A DNA stretch of 64,000 bases from Acidobacteriota bacterium (GCA_028877275.1 JAPPFP010000020.1:1-64000); one strand, 5' to 3'. Shown: positions 22,110-30,695, counted from the first letter of the stretch. Notes: generated by a model from the letters alone, not told the origin. Numbers and translations: made by a program.

Positions 22110-24641
22110 ATGAAACATCCTGCAACCCTCGCCGCGCTCTTCCTGTTCTGCTCCGTAGGCAGCACCGCCCAGGCACAACAGGAGCCCGCAGCAGACACCT
22201 TTGGCGAGACAATCGACGTCCGCGTCGTCAACGTCGACGTCTGGGTGACCGACCGCGACGGCAACCCGGTGACCGGCCTGACGGCCGGCGACTTCGAGGT
22301 GCGGGAGGACGGTCGCCCGGTGGAGCTGTCGAACTTCTTCGAGTTCACGGACGGCCTGGACGCGACCGCACGGGAGCAGGAAGCAACCACCTTCAGGGAA
22401 GGCCGGCCACGGGAGAGCGACCTGGACCGCTTCGTCCCGGCCGAGCCGCCGCCGCCCGAACACCGGCTGAGCCTGATGGTCTACATCGACAACAACAACC
22501 TGACGCCGACGGACCGCAACCGCCTGCTGCCCTTCCTGCGCAACTTTCTCAGCGTCCAGCTCAGCCCGTACGACCGCGCGATGCTCGCCGTCTACGATGC
22601 GGGCCGGTTCGAGGTCGCGCTCCCCTTCACCACCGAGGCCTGGCGCGTCGCCGAGGCGACCCACGAAGTCGCGAGGGTCGTCGGTAGCCGCGACCGCATC
22701 GAATCGCAGCGCCTGGACATCCTGCGCGAACTCAACCGGGACAACGAGGTTGGGCCCCGCTACAACGCGGCGATGGAGCTGATCCGCGACTTCGCCGCCA
22801 TGGTCAGAAACGAGGTCGACGCCTCGATCGTGAATCTGGAGAACGCGATCCGGACGATGGCGGGTCTGCCGGGGCGCAAGTCCATCCTGTACATCAGCAA
22901 CGGGCTGCCCATGCGGCCGGCGGAGGATCTCTTCCGGGCGGTCGAGGAGCGGTTCACCGATACGCGCGGGCGGTGGCGCGGCACCTCCCAGGGGCCCTTT
23001 TCCGACCCGAGGAGCATCGACGCCGCGAACGCCTCCCTCGAGGCGTACCAGTACGACCTCTCGCGGCGATTCGACGAGCTCGCCTCGCTCGCCAACGCCA
23101 ACGGCGTCACCTTCCACAGTGTCGCCGCCGCGGGAGCGCGCGTCAGCGGCATGAACACCGCGGACCTCCGCTTCTCCACCAGCATCGAGTTCACGCGGGC
23201 CGCCAATCTCGAGGAACCGCTGCTCCGCCTCGCCGATCGCACCGGCGGCAGGGCGATCGTCAACACGCGGAACTTCGCGGGCGGATTCGACAGCATCGCG
23301 AGCGACCTGCAGAACCGCTACTCGCTCGGTTACTCGGCTACGCACATCGAGCGGGGAAGCAGCCACCGGATCGAGGTCGAGCTGACCGACGAGGCGAGGC
23401 GGCGCCATCGCGGACGCCTGACCCTCCGCCACCGCGACAGCTACGTCGACAAGCCGGTCTCAGCCGAGATGGCCGACCTGACGCTGGCCGCCCTCTCGAT
23501 GGGAGAGGCCGCCAATCCGATGGGGGTCCGGATCGCACCGGTCCGCGGCCCGGGCAGCGAGGTCCTCCTCGACAGCGGCGACATCCAGTCGAGGATGCTG
23601 GTCGCGATCCCGATCGGGCCGTTGACCCTCGCCCCGGTCGCCGACGGTCACGAAGCCCAGGTCCGCCTGTGGGTCCAGGTGATCGACGGGGAGGGCCGAG
23701 TTTCCGAAGTGACGGAGCATCCCGTCCCCGTCCTGGTCAAGGAGGGGGAGATCGAGGACGCCCGGGAACTCTCCTGGCCCTTCGCCGTCGACGTGGTCAC
23801 CGCACCCGGGCCGCATCGCGTGGCCATCGGCGTGCGCGACGATCTCGCGGCCACGACCTCCATCGTCACGTTCGACCTGGACGCCGGCAACGCCCCGACG
23901 GCCGCCGGCGACGCCGCCTCCGCGGTCACCGAAGCTCCGTCAGAGCCCGACACGGCCGAGGGCTGGCTCGCCAAGGCGGCGGCGCACTACCAGCGGTCGG
24001 AGCTCGAACAGATGGCCGGCGCCGCGCGCCGGGCACTGGAGCTGACCGACGACATCCGTCTGCGGGCGCGGGCCTGGAACGCCCTGGGCGTGGCCCTCTT
24101 CGACAAGCCGCAACGCACGGAGCAGGACGTGGTCGAAGCCGAGGACGCGTTCCGCCGCGTGATCGCGGTCATGGACGACGAGGCGTCCGTGACGCCGCGC
24201 TACAGCCTCGCCAGGCTGCTGGTCGACTCCGGCCGCTCAGAGGATGGCGTCGCCGCGGCCAGGAGCATCCTGGCGATCTCGCCGGAGGGTCCGATCCCCG
24301 ACCGGGCGAGGATCCTGATCTGTCACTCGCGGGGGTCGGCAGACACCGTCGCCGACGCGGACCGCAGACCGGGTGAGATGATCTACCAGGTCGCCCACGA
24401 GTACACCGACGAAGCGATTCAGGCGGGCGTCGAGGGCGTGGTCGGCCTCGGCGTCAGCATCGACGAGGAAGGTTGCGTCGTCGAGGTCGACGTGCTGGAA
24501 CGGTTGCCCCACGGACTCACCGAGAGCGCCGTCGAGGCGATGAGACGGGCCGTCTTCCGGCCGGCGATGGAGGACGGGGAACCGGCTGCCGCCACGTACA
24601 GGACGGCGGTGCGCTTCACCCTAGATGCCGAGGAGCGCTAG
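22110..24641 (+). CDS. VWFA-related Acidobacterial protein with TPR-like region and TonB-like C-terminus
   Basis: Secreted protein of 843 aa. A Sec signal (LAALFLFCSVGSTAQAQ, to about residue 25) is followed by the entry of the VWFA-related Acidobacterial family (VRVVNVDVWVTDRDGNPVTGL, DFEVREDG). The von Willebrand A-like domain follows (about 110-420), with a degenerate metal site (YIDNNN instead of DxSxS) and ending in RYSLGYSA. A helical TPR-like region (GWLAKAAAHYQRSELEQMAG; about 615-740) precedes a C-terminal TonB-like domain (VEGVVGLGVSIDEEGCVVEVDVLE, then EAMRRAVFRPA). So one polypeptide joins a surface/periplasmic binding module to a domain that normally contacts TonB receptors or partner proteins. 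The cellular role is unknown. The last 21 bases overlap the convergent gene. Confidence 0.9.
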   Translation: MKHPATLAALFLFCSVGSTAQAQQEPAADTFGETIDVRVVNVDVWVTDRDGNPVTGLTAGDFEVREDGRPVELSNFFEFTDGLDATAREQEATTFREGRPRESDLDRFVPAEPPPPEHRLSLMVYIDNNNLTPTDRNRLLPFLRNFLSVQLSPYDRAMLAVYDAGRFEVALPFTTEAWRVAEATHEVARVVGSRDRIESQRLDILRELNRDNEVGPRYNAAMELIRDFAAMVRNEVDASIVNLENAIRTMAGLPGRKSILYISNGLPMRPAEDLFRAVEERFTDTRGRWRGTSQGPFSDPRSIDAANASLEAYQYDLSRRFDELASLANANGVTFHSVAAAGARVSGMNTADLRFSTSIEFTRAANLEEPLLRLADRTGGRAIVNTRNFAGGFDSIASDLQNRYSLGYSATHIERGSSHRIEVELTDEARRRHRGRLTLRHRDSYVDKPVSAEMADLTLAALSMGEAANPMGVRIAPVRGPGSEVLLDSGDIQSRMLVAIPIGPLTLAPVADGHEAQVRLWVQVIDGEGRVSEVTEHPVPVLVKEGEIEDARELSWPFAVDVVTAPGPHRVAIGVRDDLAATTSIVTFDLDAGNAPTAAGDAASAVTEAPSEPDTAEGWLAKAAAHYQRSELEQMAGAARRALELTDDIRLRARAWNALGVALFDKPQRTEQDVVEAEDAFRRVIAVMDDEASVTPRYSLARLLVDSGRSEDGVAAARSILAISPEGPIPDRARILICHSRGSADTVADADRRPGEMIYQVAHEYTDEAIQAGVEGVVGLGVSIDEEGCVVEVDVLERLPHGLTESAVEAMRRAVFRPAMEDGEPAAATYRTAVRFTLDAEER

Positions 24642-25250
24642 GAAGCGCCGCTTCTGCTCCTCGGTCATCGCCTCGAAGTCCGGGACCGCCATGTCGGTCG
24701 TGGGCAAGTCCGCGAACTCGGGGGAGGACGTCTGGAGGCTGGCCGCGATGTTGTGCAGGCCGCCGCCTTCCTCCATGCCCTTGCCCAGCGCCATGCCGAC
24801 TTCCCGGGGCCAGACGTGCTTGGGACCGCCGCCCAGCCCGAGAGGATTCGTCCGCCCGACGTACTCCTCGATCTGCTGGAACATGACCTTCTCCTGGGCC
24901 GATCGCCGCATCTGGCCCTCGCGGCCGTACTTGGTGCGGGACTGGTTGCAGATCGAGGCCCAGGGCATGGCGATGTGGAAGCCCGGCAGCGCCTTGCACT
25001 CTTCGGGGGCGCCGTCACCGCCGGTAATCCGGCCGTCCTTGACCATGAGGTAGTACGCGGACATCTCGCGGCCGCCCTCGAGCAGCCGCGCCGGCGCGTG
25101 GGTGTAGATCTCGGTGAATCCCCAAGCGGTATCGGCCGGAAGATCGCCGTCTTCCAGCATTTGCACGCCGTACTCGGCGCACGCCTCGCACCACGCTTTC
25201 GAGCCGAACTCCCCGACCGGCTGCAGTTCGGCTACGTTGATATCGGCCAC
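24621..25250 (-). CDS. Hypothetical protein
   Basis: A soluble protein of 209 aa that I do not recognise. The GTG at 25250 is chosen because GGGAG lies upstream and the sequence before it (open to 25343) looks non-coding. There is no signal peptide or membrane segment. Notable stretches are AWCEACAEYG near residue 19, YTHAPARLLEGGREMSAYY, PWASICNQSRTKYGREGQ, and a helical C-terminus MTEEQKRRFLALLGI. Two close cysteines (CEAC) could bind metal. It is divergent from a TetR regulator gene, so it may be regulated by it; the regulator's ligand could relate to this protein. Its 3' end overlaps the convergent VWFA gene by 21 bp. Confidence 0.7.
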   Translation of the reverse strand: MADINVAELQPVGEFGSKAWCEACAEYGVQMLEDGDLPADTAWGFTEIYTHAPARLLEGGREMSAYYLMVKDGRITGGDGAPEECKALPGFHIAMPWASICNQSRTKYGREGQMRRSAQEKVMFQQIEEYVGRTNPLGLGGGPKHVWPREVGMALGKGMEEGGGLHNIAASLQTSSPEFADLPTTDMAVPDFEAMTEEQKRRFLALLGI

Positions 25251-25306
25251 TCCCGTTCTCCCATGGTTCCCTGCCGCCGTCCGCGGCGACAAACTTGGAA
25301 CAATGT

Positions 25307-25343
25307 AACATGTTTCGTGCTGCCGCCGAGACCCGCTTATCAT
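25307..25343 (+). promoter_or_regulatory. Possible TetR operator and promoter
   Basis: Between the hypothetical gene and the tetR gene, AACATGTT (25307-25314) is an 8-bp palindrome within a wider imperfect dyad (GGAACA...TGTTTC). A -10-like TATCAT lies at 25338-25343, with the palindrome near the expected -35 position. This is a plausible site for autorepression and control of the divergent gene, but only on the basis of symmetry and position. Confidence 0.35.
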
Positions 25344-25363
25344 CTCCCCGTACCGACCGAGCG

Positions 25364-26095
25364 ATGACGAACCCCCAAGCCAAGAGCCCCACGGCCGACG
25401 GAGCCATGGGCCGGCGCGAGGCCAACGTAGCGGCCCGGCGCCAGCGCATCCTCGAGTCCGCTCGCGCGCTTCTGCAGGAAGCGGGTCCCGAGGGTTTCTC
25501 GATGCGCAAGCTGGCTCGGCAGGCGGGGCTGAGCGTCACGACCCTCTACAACCTGCTGGGTTCCCGCGAGCAGATCCTGCAGGCGCTGATCAGGGACTCG
25601 GTGCAACGCCTCGAGGAGCCCGCTCCCGACGCTCGCGCCACCCGCGACCCCCTGCGGCGGGCGGTCAGGGCAATGGAGGGCATTCTCCAGTACATGATCG
25701 ACAACCGGGACCTGCTGCGGCCCCTCATCGTCGCCGACTTCAGGACCGGCTCCTGGTCGAGACTCGCCCAGCAGGACGAAGGAGCGCACTTCAAGTCGTC
25801 GAAGGAGGCGGTTCGCGCCGCGATCACCGATGCGCTCGAAACAGGTCAACTGCGGAAGGTGGTCGGCCTGGAGTTCCTCGAGGTGCAGATCCATGTGGCC
25901 TGGGAACTGGCGCTCGACCTGTGGGCGTTCGGCGTTCTCGATGACGAGGCCTTTCGGCTCAGGAGCCTCAGTGGCTTCTACGTGACCCTGCTCGCCTTTG
26001 CGGAGCCGCAGGTGCGCCCCCGCATCGAGAAGGAACTTCGCCGTCTCGAACGCAGGCACTCCGCGGTGGGGGCGCGCCGCAAGCCCGGCGAGTAG
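25364..26095 (+). CDS. TetR-family transcriptional regulator
   Basis: DNA-binding repressor of 243 aa. The N-terminal helix-turn-helix is clear: RRQRILESARALLQEAGPEGFSMRKLARQAGLSVTTLYNLLGSREQILQAL, spanning about residues 23-73, shown here by its key parts FSMRKLARQAG and TTLYNLLGSRE. The C-terminal half is a helical ligand-binding domain of no recognised subclass. The ATG at 25364 is preferred over one at 25295, which would start inside the promoter region. It is divergent from the hypothetical gene at 24621 and lies 22 bp before the sugar-kinase operon, so it could regulate either or both. Confidence 0.9.
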   Translation: MTNPQAKSPTADGAMGRREANVAARRQRILESARALLQEAGPEGFSMRKLARQAGLSVTTLYNLLGSREQILQALIRDSVQRLEEPAPDARATRDPLRRAVRAMEGILQYMIDNRDLLRPLIVADFRTGSWSRLAQQDEGAHFKSSKEAVRAAITDALETGQLRKVVGLEFLEVQIHVAWELALDLWAFGVLDDEAFRLRSLSGFYVTLLAFAEPQVRPRIEKELRRLERRHSAVGARRKPGE

Positions 26096-26117
26096 CCAGG
26101 TTGCCGGGTAGACGGGT

Positions 26118-27068
26118 TTGAAAGGCCGCCGGGAGGTCGTCGGCCTCGGCCTCGCGATCGTCGATGTCGTGCTGAGGGTCGAGCGCATGCCGACCTGGGA
26201 GGATCCGCGCGGCCTCCTGGACTTCACTCTCGCCGACGGCGGACCCGCGGGCACGGCCTGCTACGTCGCCTCGACGTTCGGGCTGCGCACCGGCTTCGTC
26301 GACACCGTGGGCGACGACGATCTCGGCGCACACCGGCGGCGGTCACTGGAGCGGGCCGGAGTCGACACCAGCCGGCTCGTGGCCCGGGAGGGGCCGGAGG
26401 ACCATGTGGTCGTCGTCTACGTCGACGCCTCGACGGGTGAACGCGTGTTCTCGTTCCGGCGCGGCTTTCTCTCGCGGCCCGTCGACGTCGCCGAACTCGA
26501 CCGGGAGTACATCGAGTCGGCGCGGATCCTTCATCTCGACGGCAGCCACGGCGCCGCGGCGCTCGCCGCGGCCCGCTGGATGAAGGAGTCGGGCGGCACG
26601 GTCGTGCTGGACGCCGCCGCCACCAGCCACGAGGTCCTCGAGCCCGCTCGGACTCTGGTGGCCGAGACCGACGTCCTGATCTGCGGCTCGGGCTTCGCGC
26701 CGAACCTGACGGGCGAGGACGACGTGTGGCGGGCAGGCCGCGCCGCGCTCGACCTCGGACCGCGCGTGGTGGTGCAGACGGAGGGCGCGCGGGGCAGCTA
26801 CACGGTCGCCCGGCCACCTGGCGGCCGCGACGCGGAGTTCCACACGCCCGCGTTCGACGTCGACGTCGTCGACACGACGGGCGCCGGCGACACCTTCCAC
26901 GGCGCCTACCTGGTCGGACTCGCCAGGGGCTGGGATCTCGAGCGCTGCGCCTCGTTCTCGTCGGCCGTCGCGGCCCTGCACTGCACCGTGCTGGGCAACC
27001 GCAAGGGCATTCCGTCGATGGACGAGGCCGAGGCCCTGATGGCCGCGCAGCCGGCGGGCAAGCCGTAG
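26118..27068 (+). CDS. PfkB-family carbohydrate kinase
   Basis: Cytoplasmic sugar kinase of about 316 aa. The ribokinase fold is shown by GLAIVDVVLRVERMP near the N-terminus, ADGGPAGTACYVASTFG, and the signature DTTGAGDTFHGAYL near the C-terminus, whose last Asp is the catalytic base. It would phosphorylate a ketose or related sugar with ATP. The start is a TTG at 26118 with no clear Shine-Dalgarno, so the exact first codon is uncertain. It opens a tight operon with an APH-type kinase, a ketose 3-epimerase and a class I aldolase, which supports a ketose substrate (1- or 6-phosphorylation). Confidence 0.9.
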   Translation: MKGRREVVGLGLAIVDVVLRVERMPTWEDPRGLLDFTLADGGPAGTACYVASTFGLRTGFVDTVGDDDLGAHRRRSLERAGVDTSRLVAREGPEDHVVVVYVDASTGERVFSFRRGFLSRPVDVAELDREYIESARILHLDGSHGAAALAAARWMKESGGTVVLDAAATSHEVLEPARTLVAETDVLICGSGFAPNLTGEDDVWRAGRAALDLGPRVVVQTEGARGSYTVARPPGGRDAEFHTPAFDVDVVDTTGAGDTFHGAYLVGLARGWDLERCASFSSAVAALHCTVLGNRKGIPSMDEAEALMAAQPAGKP

Positions 27069-27080
27069 GCGAGAGACCGC

Positions 27081-27947
27081 ATGGAAGAAGAACTGTTCCT
27101 GCGGCGGATCCGGGAGGAGTTCCCCGACGTCACCTGGACGTCGCACCGCTATCTGACGCACGGATGGGACCATGCCGTCCTCGTCCTCGACGAGGCGCTC
27201 GTCTTCCGGGCCCCCAGGACCCAGGCCTACCGGGATGCGCTGGCGAACGAAGTCAGGCTCCTTCGCTACCTCCGGCCGAGAGTCGACGCCGGCATTCCCG
27301 ACTACGTCTACGAGTCCGCGGACGGCTCCTTCGCCGGCTACCCGCTTCTCGCCGGCCGCGAGCTCGACGTCGCCACCTTCGGCTGCCTCTCGGACACGGA
27401 GAGAGAACGGATAGCGGAGCAGCTCGCCACATTCCTCACCGCGATCCACGAGACCCCGAAGTCGGTCGTCCGCGAGTGCGGCGTGTCCCGGCAGGACCCG
27501 CGGAAGGACCACGAAGACCTTCGTCGCGACACCGAGGCGCTCGTGCTGCCGCGCCTCGCGCCGCGCGAAGTCCGAATCGTCGGAGCGTTCCTCGCCGAAC
27601 TGGCCGGCGAACTGCAGTCGACGCCTCCGACGTGCCTCGTCCATGGAGACCTGAGCGGTGAGCACATTCTCTGGGACGCGGAGAGCCGGCAGGTCAACGT
27701 CATCGACTTCAGCGACCGCTCCATCGGGGACCCCGCCCTCGACTTCGATGGACCGATGGCATACGGCCACAACTTCGCCGAGCGCGTGCTGGAGCTGTAT
27801 CGCGGGCGGAAGGACGACGGGCTGCTCCGAAGAGCACACCTGTACTTCCGCCGCGGGCCGCTGGAGACGATGGTCGACGCACTCCAGGGCTATCCCTGCA
27901 CGTTCGACGAGGGCTACGCGGCGTTCAGGGCGCGGTTCGATCTGTGA
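27081..27947 (+). CDS. Aminoglycoside-phosphotransferase (APH)-fold kinase
   Basis: Cytoplasmic kinase of 288 aa. The catalytic loop is CLVHGDLSGEHILWD and the metal-binding loop is VIDFSDRSIGDPALDF, both intact; an ATP-binding lobe with ALVFRAPRTQAYRDAL precedes them. APH-fold enzymes phosphorylate antibiotics, choline, homoserine, sugars and other small molecules. Here the position between a sugar kinase and a sugar epimerase suggests a carbohydrate or related metabolite, not drug resistance. ATG start 12 bp after the kinase gene. Its stop is next to or overlaps the next gene. Confidence 0.88.
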   Translation: MEEELFLRRIREEFPDVTWTSHRYLTHGWDHAVLVLDEALVFRAPRTQAYRDALANEVRLLRYLRPRVDAGIPDYVYESADGSFAGYPLLAGRELDVATFGCLSDTERERIAEQLATFLTAIHETPKSVVRECGVSRQDPRKDHEDLRRDTEALVLPRLAPREVRIVGAFLAELAGELQSTPPTCLVHGDLSGEHILWDAESRQVNVIDFSDRSIGDPALDFDGPMAYGHNFAERVLELYRGRKDDGLLRRAHLYFRRGPLETMVDALQGYPCTFDEGYAAFRARFDL

Positions 27948-27985
27948 CCTCCACTGTCGCAAGACATGGAAGACTCGCGGCCTCC

Positions 27986-28894
27986 ATGGGACGCATCGGA
28001 ATCACCTTCAACTACTGGGGCAACGAGTGGATGGAGGACATCGAGGAGTACGAGCGCCGGATGGCCCGGGCGGCCGCGATCGGCTTCGACCTGATGTCCT
28101 TCTCGCAGGATGTGCTCTTCCTGTACACGCCGGAGCAGAAGAAGCGCTTCGTCGCCTCGGCGGCGGAGCACGGGCTCAGGATCAACTACATGGCAGGGCT
28201 CGGCCCGAAGCAGGACATCAACTCCGACTCGGAGGAGGACCGCCGCCGCGGCATCGCCCACCTGCGCGCCCTCGCCGAGAGGGCGAGCGAGATGCAAGAA
28301 CTGGCGGGAGGCGGCGGCGCCGACGTCGGCGGCGCGATCACGGGCGTCATGCGCCAGGGCCTCGACGGCCGCGACAAGGAGCGCTGCTGGGCGCGCGCCG
28401 TCGGCGCCATGCGCGAGGCGATGAAGACCGCCGAGGACCTCGACGTGACCTTCCACATCGAGGTCCTGAACCGCTTCGAGCACTTCCTCGTCAACACCTG
28501 CGACGAGGCGCTCCGCTTCCTCGACGAGGTGGGCAGCCCGAACCTGAAGATGATGCTCGACACGTACCACATGAACATCGAGGAGGACTCGCTGGGCGAC
28601 GCGATCGTCCGCGCCGGCGACCAGCTCGGCACCTTCCACATCGGGGAGAACAACCGCCGGCCGCCCGGCCGGGGGCACATCCCCTGGGACGAGGTCGTCG
28701 CCGCGCTGCGCGAGATCGACTACGACCGCGACACCGTGATGGAGCCGATCGTCCACATGGGCGGCGGCGTCGGCAACCTGCTCGCGGTGTGGCGCGACAT
28801 GACCGGCGAGCGCGACCTCGACGTGGCGGCCCGCGAGGGGCTCGAGTTCTACCGCGCCAAACTCGCAGCGGCAGCAAACGGAGGCGACGCGTGA
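27986..28894 (+). CDS. Ketose 3-epimerase-like TIM-barrel enzyme (D-tagatose/D-psicose 3-epimerase family)
   Basis: Metal-dependent TIM barrel of 302 aa (AP-endonuclease 2/xylose-isomerase-like fold). The expected metal ligands are in order: Glu in FHIEVLNRFEHF, Asp in MMLDTYHMNIEE, His in TFHIGENNRRPPGRG, and Glu in VMEPIV; this layout matches D-tagatose/D-psicose 3-epimerases. It would interconvert ketoses at C3. The ATG at 27986 starts the typical MGRIGITFNYW; a GTG at 27944 that overlaps the previous stop is the alternative. It overlaps the aldolase gene by 4 bp (GTGA). Confidence 0.88.
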   Translation: MGRIGITFNYWGNEWMEDIEEYERRMARAAAIGFDLMSFSQDVLFLYTPEQKKRFVASAAEHGLRINYMAGLGPKQDINSDSEEDRRRGIAHLRALAERASEMQELAGGGGADVGGAITGVMRQGLDGRDKERCWARAVGAMREAMKTAEDLDVTFHIEVLNRFEHFLVNTCDEALRFLDEVGSPNLKMMLDTYHMNIEEDSLGDAIVRAGDQLGTFHIGENNRRPPGRGHIPWDEVVAALREIDYDRDTVMEPIVHMGGGVGNLLAVWRDMTGERDLDVAAREGLEFYRAKLAAAANGGDA

Positions 28895-29919
28895 CGGCCG
28901 AATCGACCCTGGCCGCGACGGCGCGGCGGATGGTGGCCCCCGGCAAGGGCATCTTCGCGGCCGACGTGCCGCTCAAGGGCCTCGTGCGGGGCTGGTGGGG
29001 CGAGTCGACCAACGCCCGGACCGAGGAAGCGGCGGCCGACTTCCAGGAGATGATCTGCCGCACCCCCGGGCTCGGCGAGCACCTGTCCAGCATCATCGTC
29101 TTCCCCGACGTGCTCGATCGGCGGGCCGGCGACGGCACGCCGCTCGTCGAACTCATCGCCGAGCGCGGCCTGCTGCTCGGCATCACCCCGACCACCGGCT
29201 GGCAGTTCCTCGGAGGCTCCGAGCACGAGTACGTGCCCCGCGGTCTCGACGGACTCGCGAAGCGGCTCGAAGACTGGCGCGAGCGCGGCGTGGCCTTCAT
29301 CAAGTGGCGCGTGGCGGCGCGGGTACGACCAGGCCTTCCCACGGAGCGCGCGCTCGTCTCGAACGCCCGCAGCGTCGCCGAGGTCGCGGCGCTCGCCCAC
29401 CAGTTCGACCTCGTCCCGATCGTCGAGCCCGAGGTCGAGATGAAGGGCGACCACCCGATCGAGCGCCAGTTCGAGGTCACGGAGCGCTTCCTGCACCGCA
29501 GCTTCGAGGCCCTCTACGAGCACGGCGTCGCTCCCGAGGAGATCGTGCTGAAGACGAACATGGTGGTCTCGGGCAGCGACTGTCCCGAGCGGGCCGGCGT
29601 CGACATGGTGGCGCGGGAGACTCTGCGCTGCCTGCGCCGGGTCGTGCCACCCGCCCTGCCGGGGATCGGCTTCCTGTCCGGCGGCCAGTCGGACCGGGAC
29701 GCGACGGCCCACCTCGACGCGATGAACCGGCTCGATCCGCAGCCCTGGGCGCTCAGCTTCTCGTTCGGCCGCGCCATCGGCCGCGCGCCGGTCGAGGCCT
29801 GGGACGGCAAGACCGATGAATCGAGCGGGCAGACGGCCTTGCAACACCGCGCCCGCATGAACGGACTGGCCACTCTCGGCGAGTGGTCGGAGGAGATGGA
29901 GAACGCCGACGATGATTGA
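28891..29919 (+). CDS. Class I fructose-bisphosphate aldolase
   Basis: Schiff-base aldolase of 342 aa (pfam00274 type). Key features are the N-terminal GKGIFAADVPLKGL, the acidic motif PIVEPEVEMKGDH, the Schiff-base lysine in EEIVLKTNMV (K221), and FLSGGQSDRDAT for substrate phosphate binding. It cleaves ketose 1-phosphates or 1,6-bisphosphates into two trioses. In this operon it would take the phosphorylated ketose made by the PfkB kinase. GTG start overlapping the epimerase stop. It is slightly shorter than the eukaryotic enzymes (about 360 aa). Confidence 0.92.
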   Translation: MTAESTLAATARRMVAPGKGIFAADVPLKGLVRGWWGESTNARTEEAAADFQEMICRTPGLGEHLSSIIVFPDVLDRRAGDGTPLVELIAERGLLLGITPTTGWQFLGGSEHEYVPRGLDGLAKRLEDWRERGVAFIKWRVAARVRPGLPTERALVSNARSVAEVAALAHQFDLVPIVEPEVEMKGDHPIERQFEVTERFLHRSFEALYEHGVAPEEIVLKTNMVVSGSDCPERAGVDMVARETLRCLRRVVPPALPGIGFLSGGQSDRDATAHLDAMNRLDPQPWALSFSFGRAIGRAPVEAWDGKTDESSGQTALQHRARMNGLATLGEWSEEMENADDD

Positions 29920-30682
29920 CTTCGCAGGACACAACGTGGTCGACCTCAGCCCGCGCATGGTCGGGCGCATCACCCGGCTCGACGGCAGCGTCGAGGAGGG
30001 GAACAAGGACGTCTTCGGTCTGCCGTGGATCCTCGAAGAGGGCCGGGTTCCCTACGACGACACGCTCTACACGCTGATCGGCGGCAAGGAGGGCGATTCC
30101 TACTGGCCGCCCGGACGGGTCAGCGGCCACTGCGGGGGATCGCACACCGAAGGCGGCAAGGGCCACATGGACCACTGGGAAGGTCTGCCGGAGGGCATCC
30201 TCGGCCTGTGGGAGATGCCCCTCGACACGTTCTTCGGCCCGGCAGCGGTCTGCTACCTCGACGATCTCCAACCGGTCGAGCAGGAGAACGACGAAGGCGA
30301 ACTCGTCAAGGTCGGCCAACCGATCCTCCCCGAGCACCTCTCCAACGTCCGCAAGGGCGACATCGTCATCCTCGGCAGCCCGTTCCGCGACGACGAACAG
30401 CCGACCCTGCCGGCGGCAACGAGCAAGTGGCTGGCCGACACGGGAATCAAGCTGCTGGCGGTCGGCTATCCGGGCATTCGCTTCGAGTCGGACTTCCAGG
30501 CGCCGCAACCCCACAACTCGCCGACGCACCGCAACATGCTCGGGAACAACATCCCGGTCTGCTACCCCCTCGTGAACGTCGAGAAGCTGAAGAAGGACCG
30601 CGCCTTCTACATCGGCATGCCGCTCAACGTGGAACGGCTGGAAGCGACCTGGGTCCGGGCGCTGGCAGTAGAGGAGCTGTAA
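29912..30682 (+). CDS. Cyclase-family (kynurenine formamidase-like) hydrolase
   Basis: Soluble protein of 256 aa of the cyclase/polyketide-cyclase-like family (PF04199). The family's His/Asp metal motif appears in altered form as GSHTEGGKGHMDHW, preceded by VVDLSPRM. The ends carry RNMLGNNIPVCYPLVNVEKL, where relatives bind a second set of ligands. Members hydrolyse amides or lactones. Because it closes a ketose operon (8-bp overlap with the aldolase), a sugar lactone or related ester is a possible substrate. ATG start, no signal peptide. I cannot decide whether the altered metal motif is active. Confidence 0.8.
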   Translation: MIDFAGHNVVDLSPRMVGRITRLDGSVEEGNKDVFGLPWILEEGRVPYDDTLYTLIGGKEGDSYWPPGRVSGHCGGSHTEGGKGHMDHWEGLPEGILGLWEMPLDTFFGPAAVCYLDDLQPVEQENDEGELVKVGQPILPEHLSNVRKGDIVILGSPFRDDEQPTLPAATSKWLADTGIKLLAVGYPGIRFESDFQAPQPHNSPTHRNMLGNNIPVCYPLVNVEKLKKDRAFYIGMPLNVERLEATWVRALAVEEL

Positions 30683-30695
30683 GCACCTGGCGTCA

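Noticed and set aside
27081..27947. Aminoglycoside resistance gene
   Set aside because: The APH fold is clear, but the gene is embedded in a sugar operon and has no features pointing to antibiotics.
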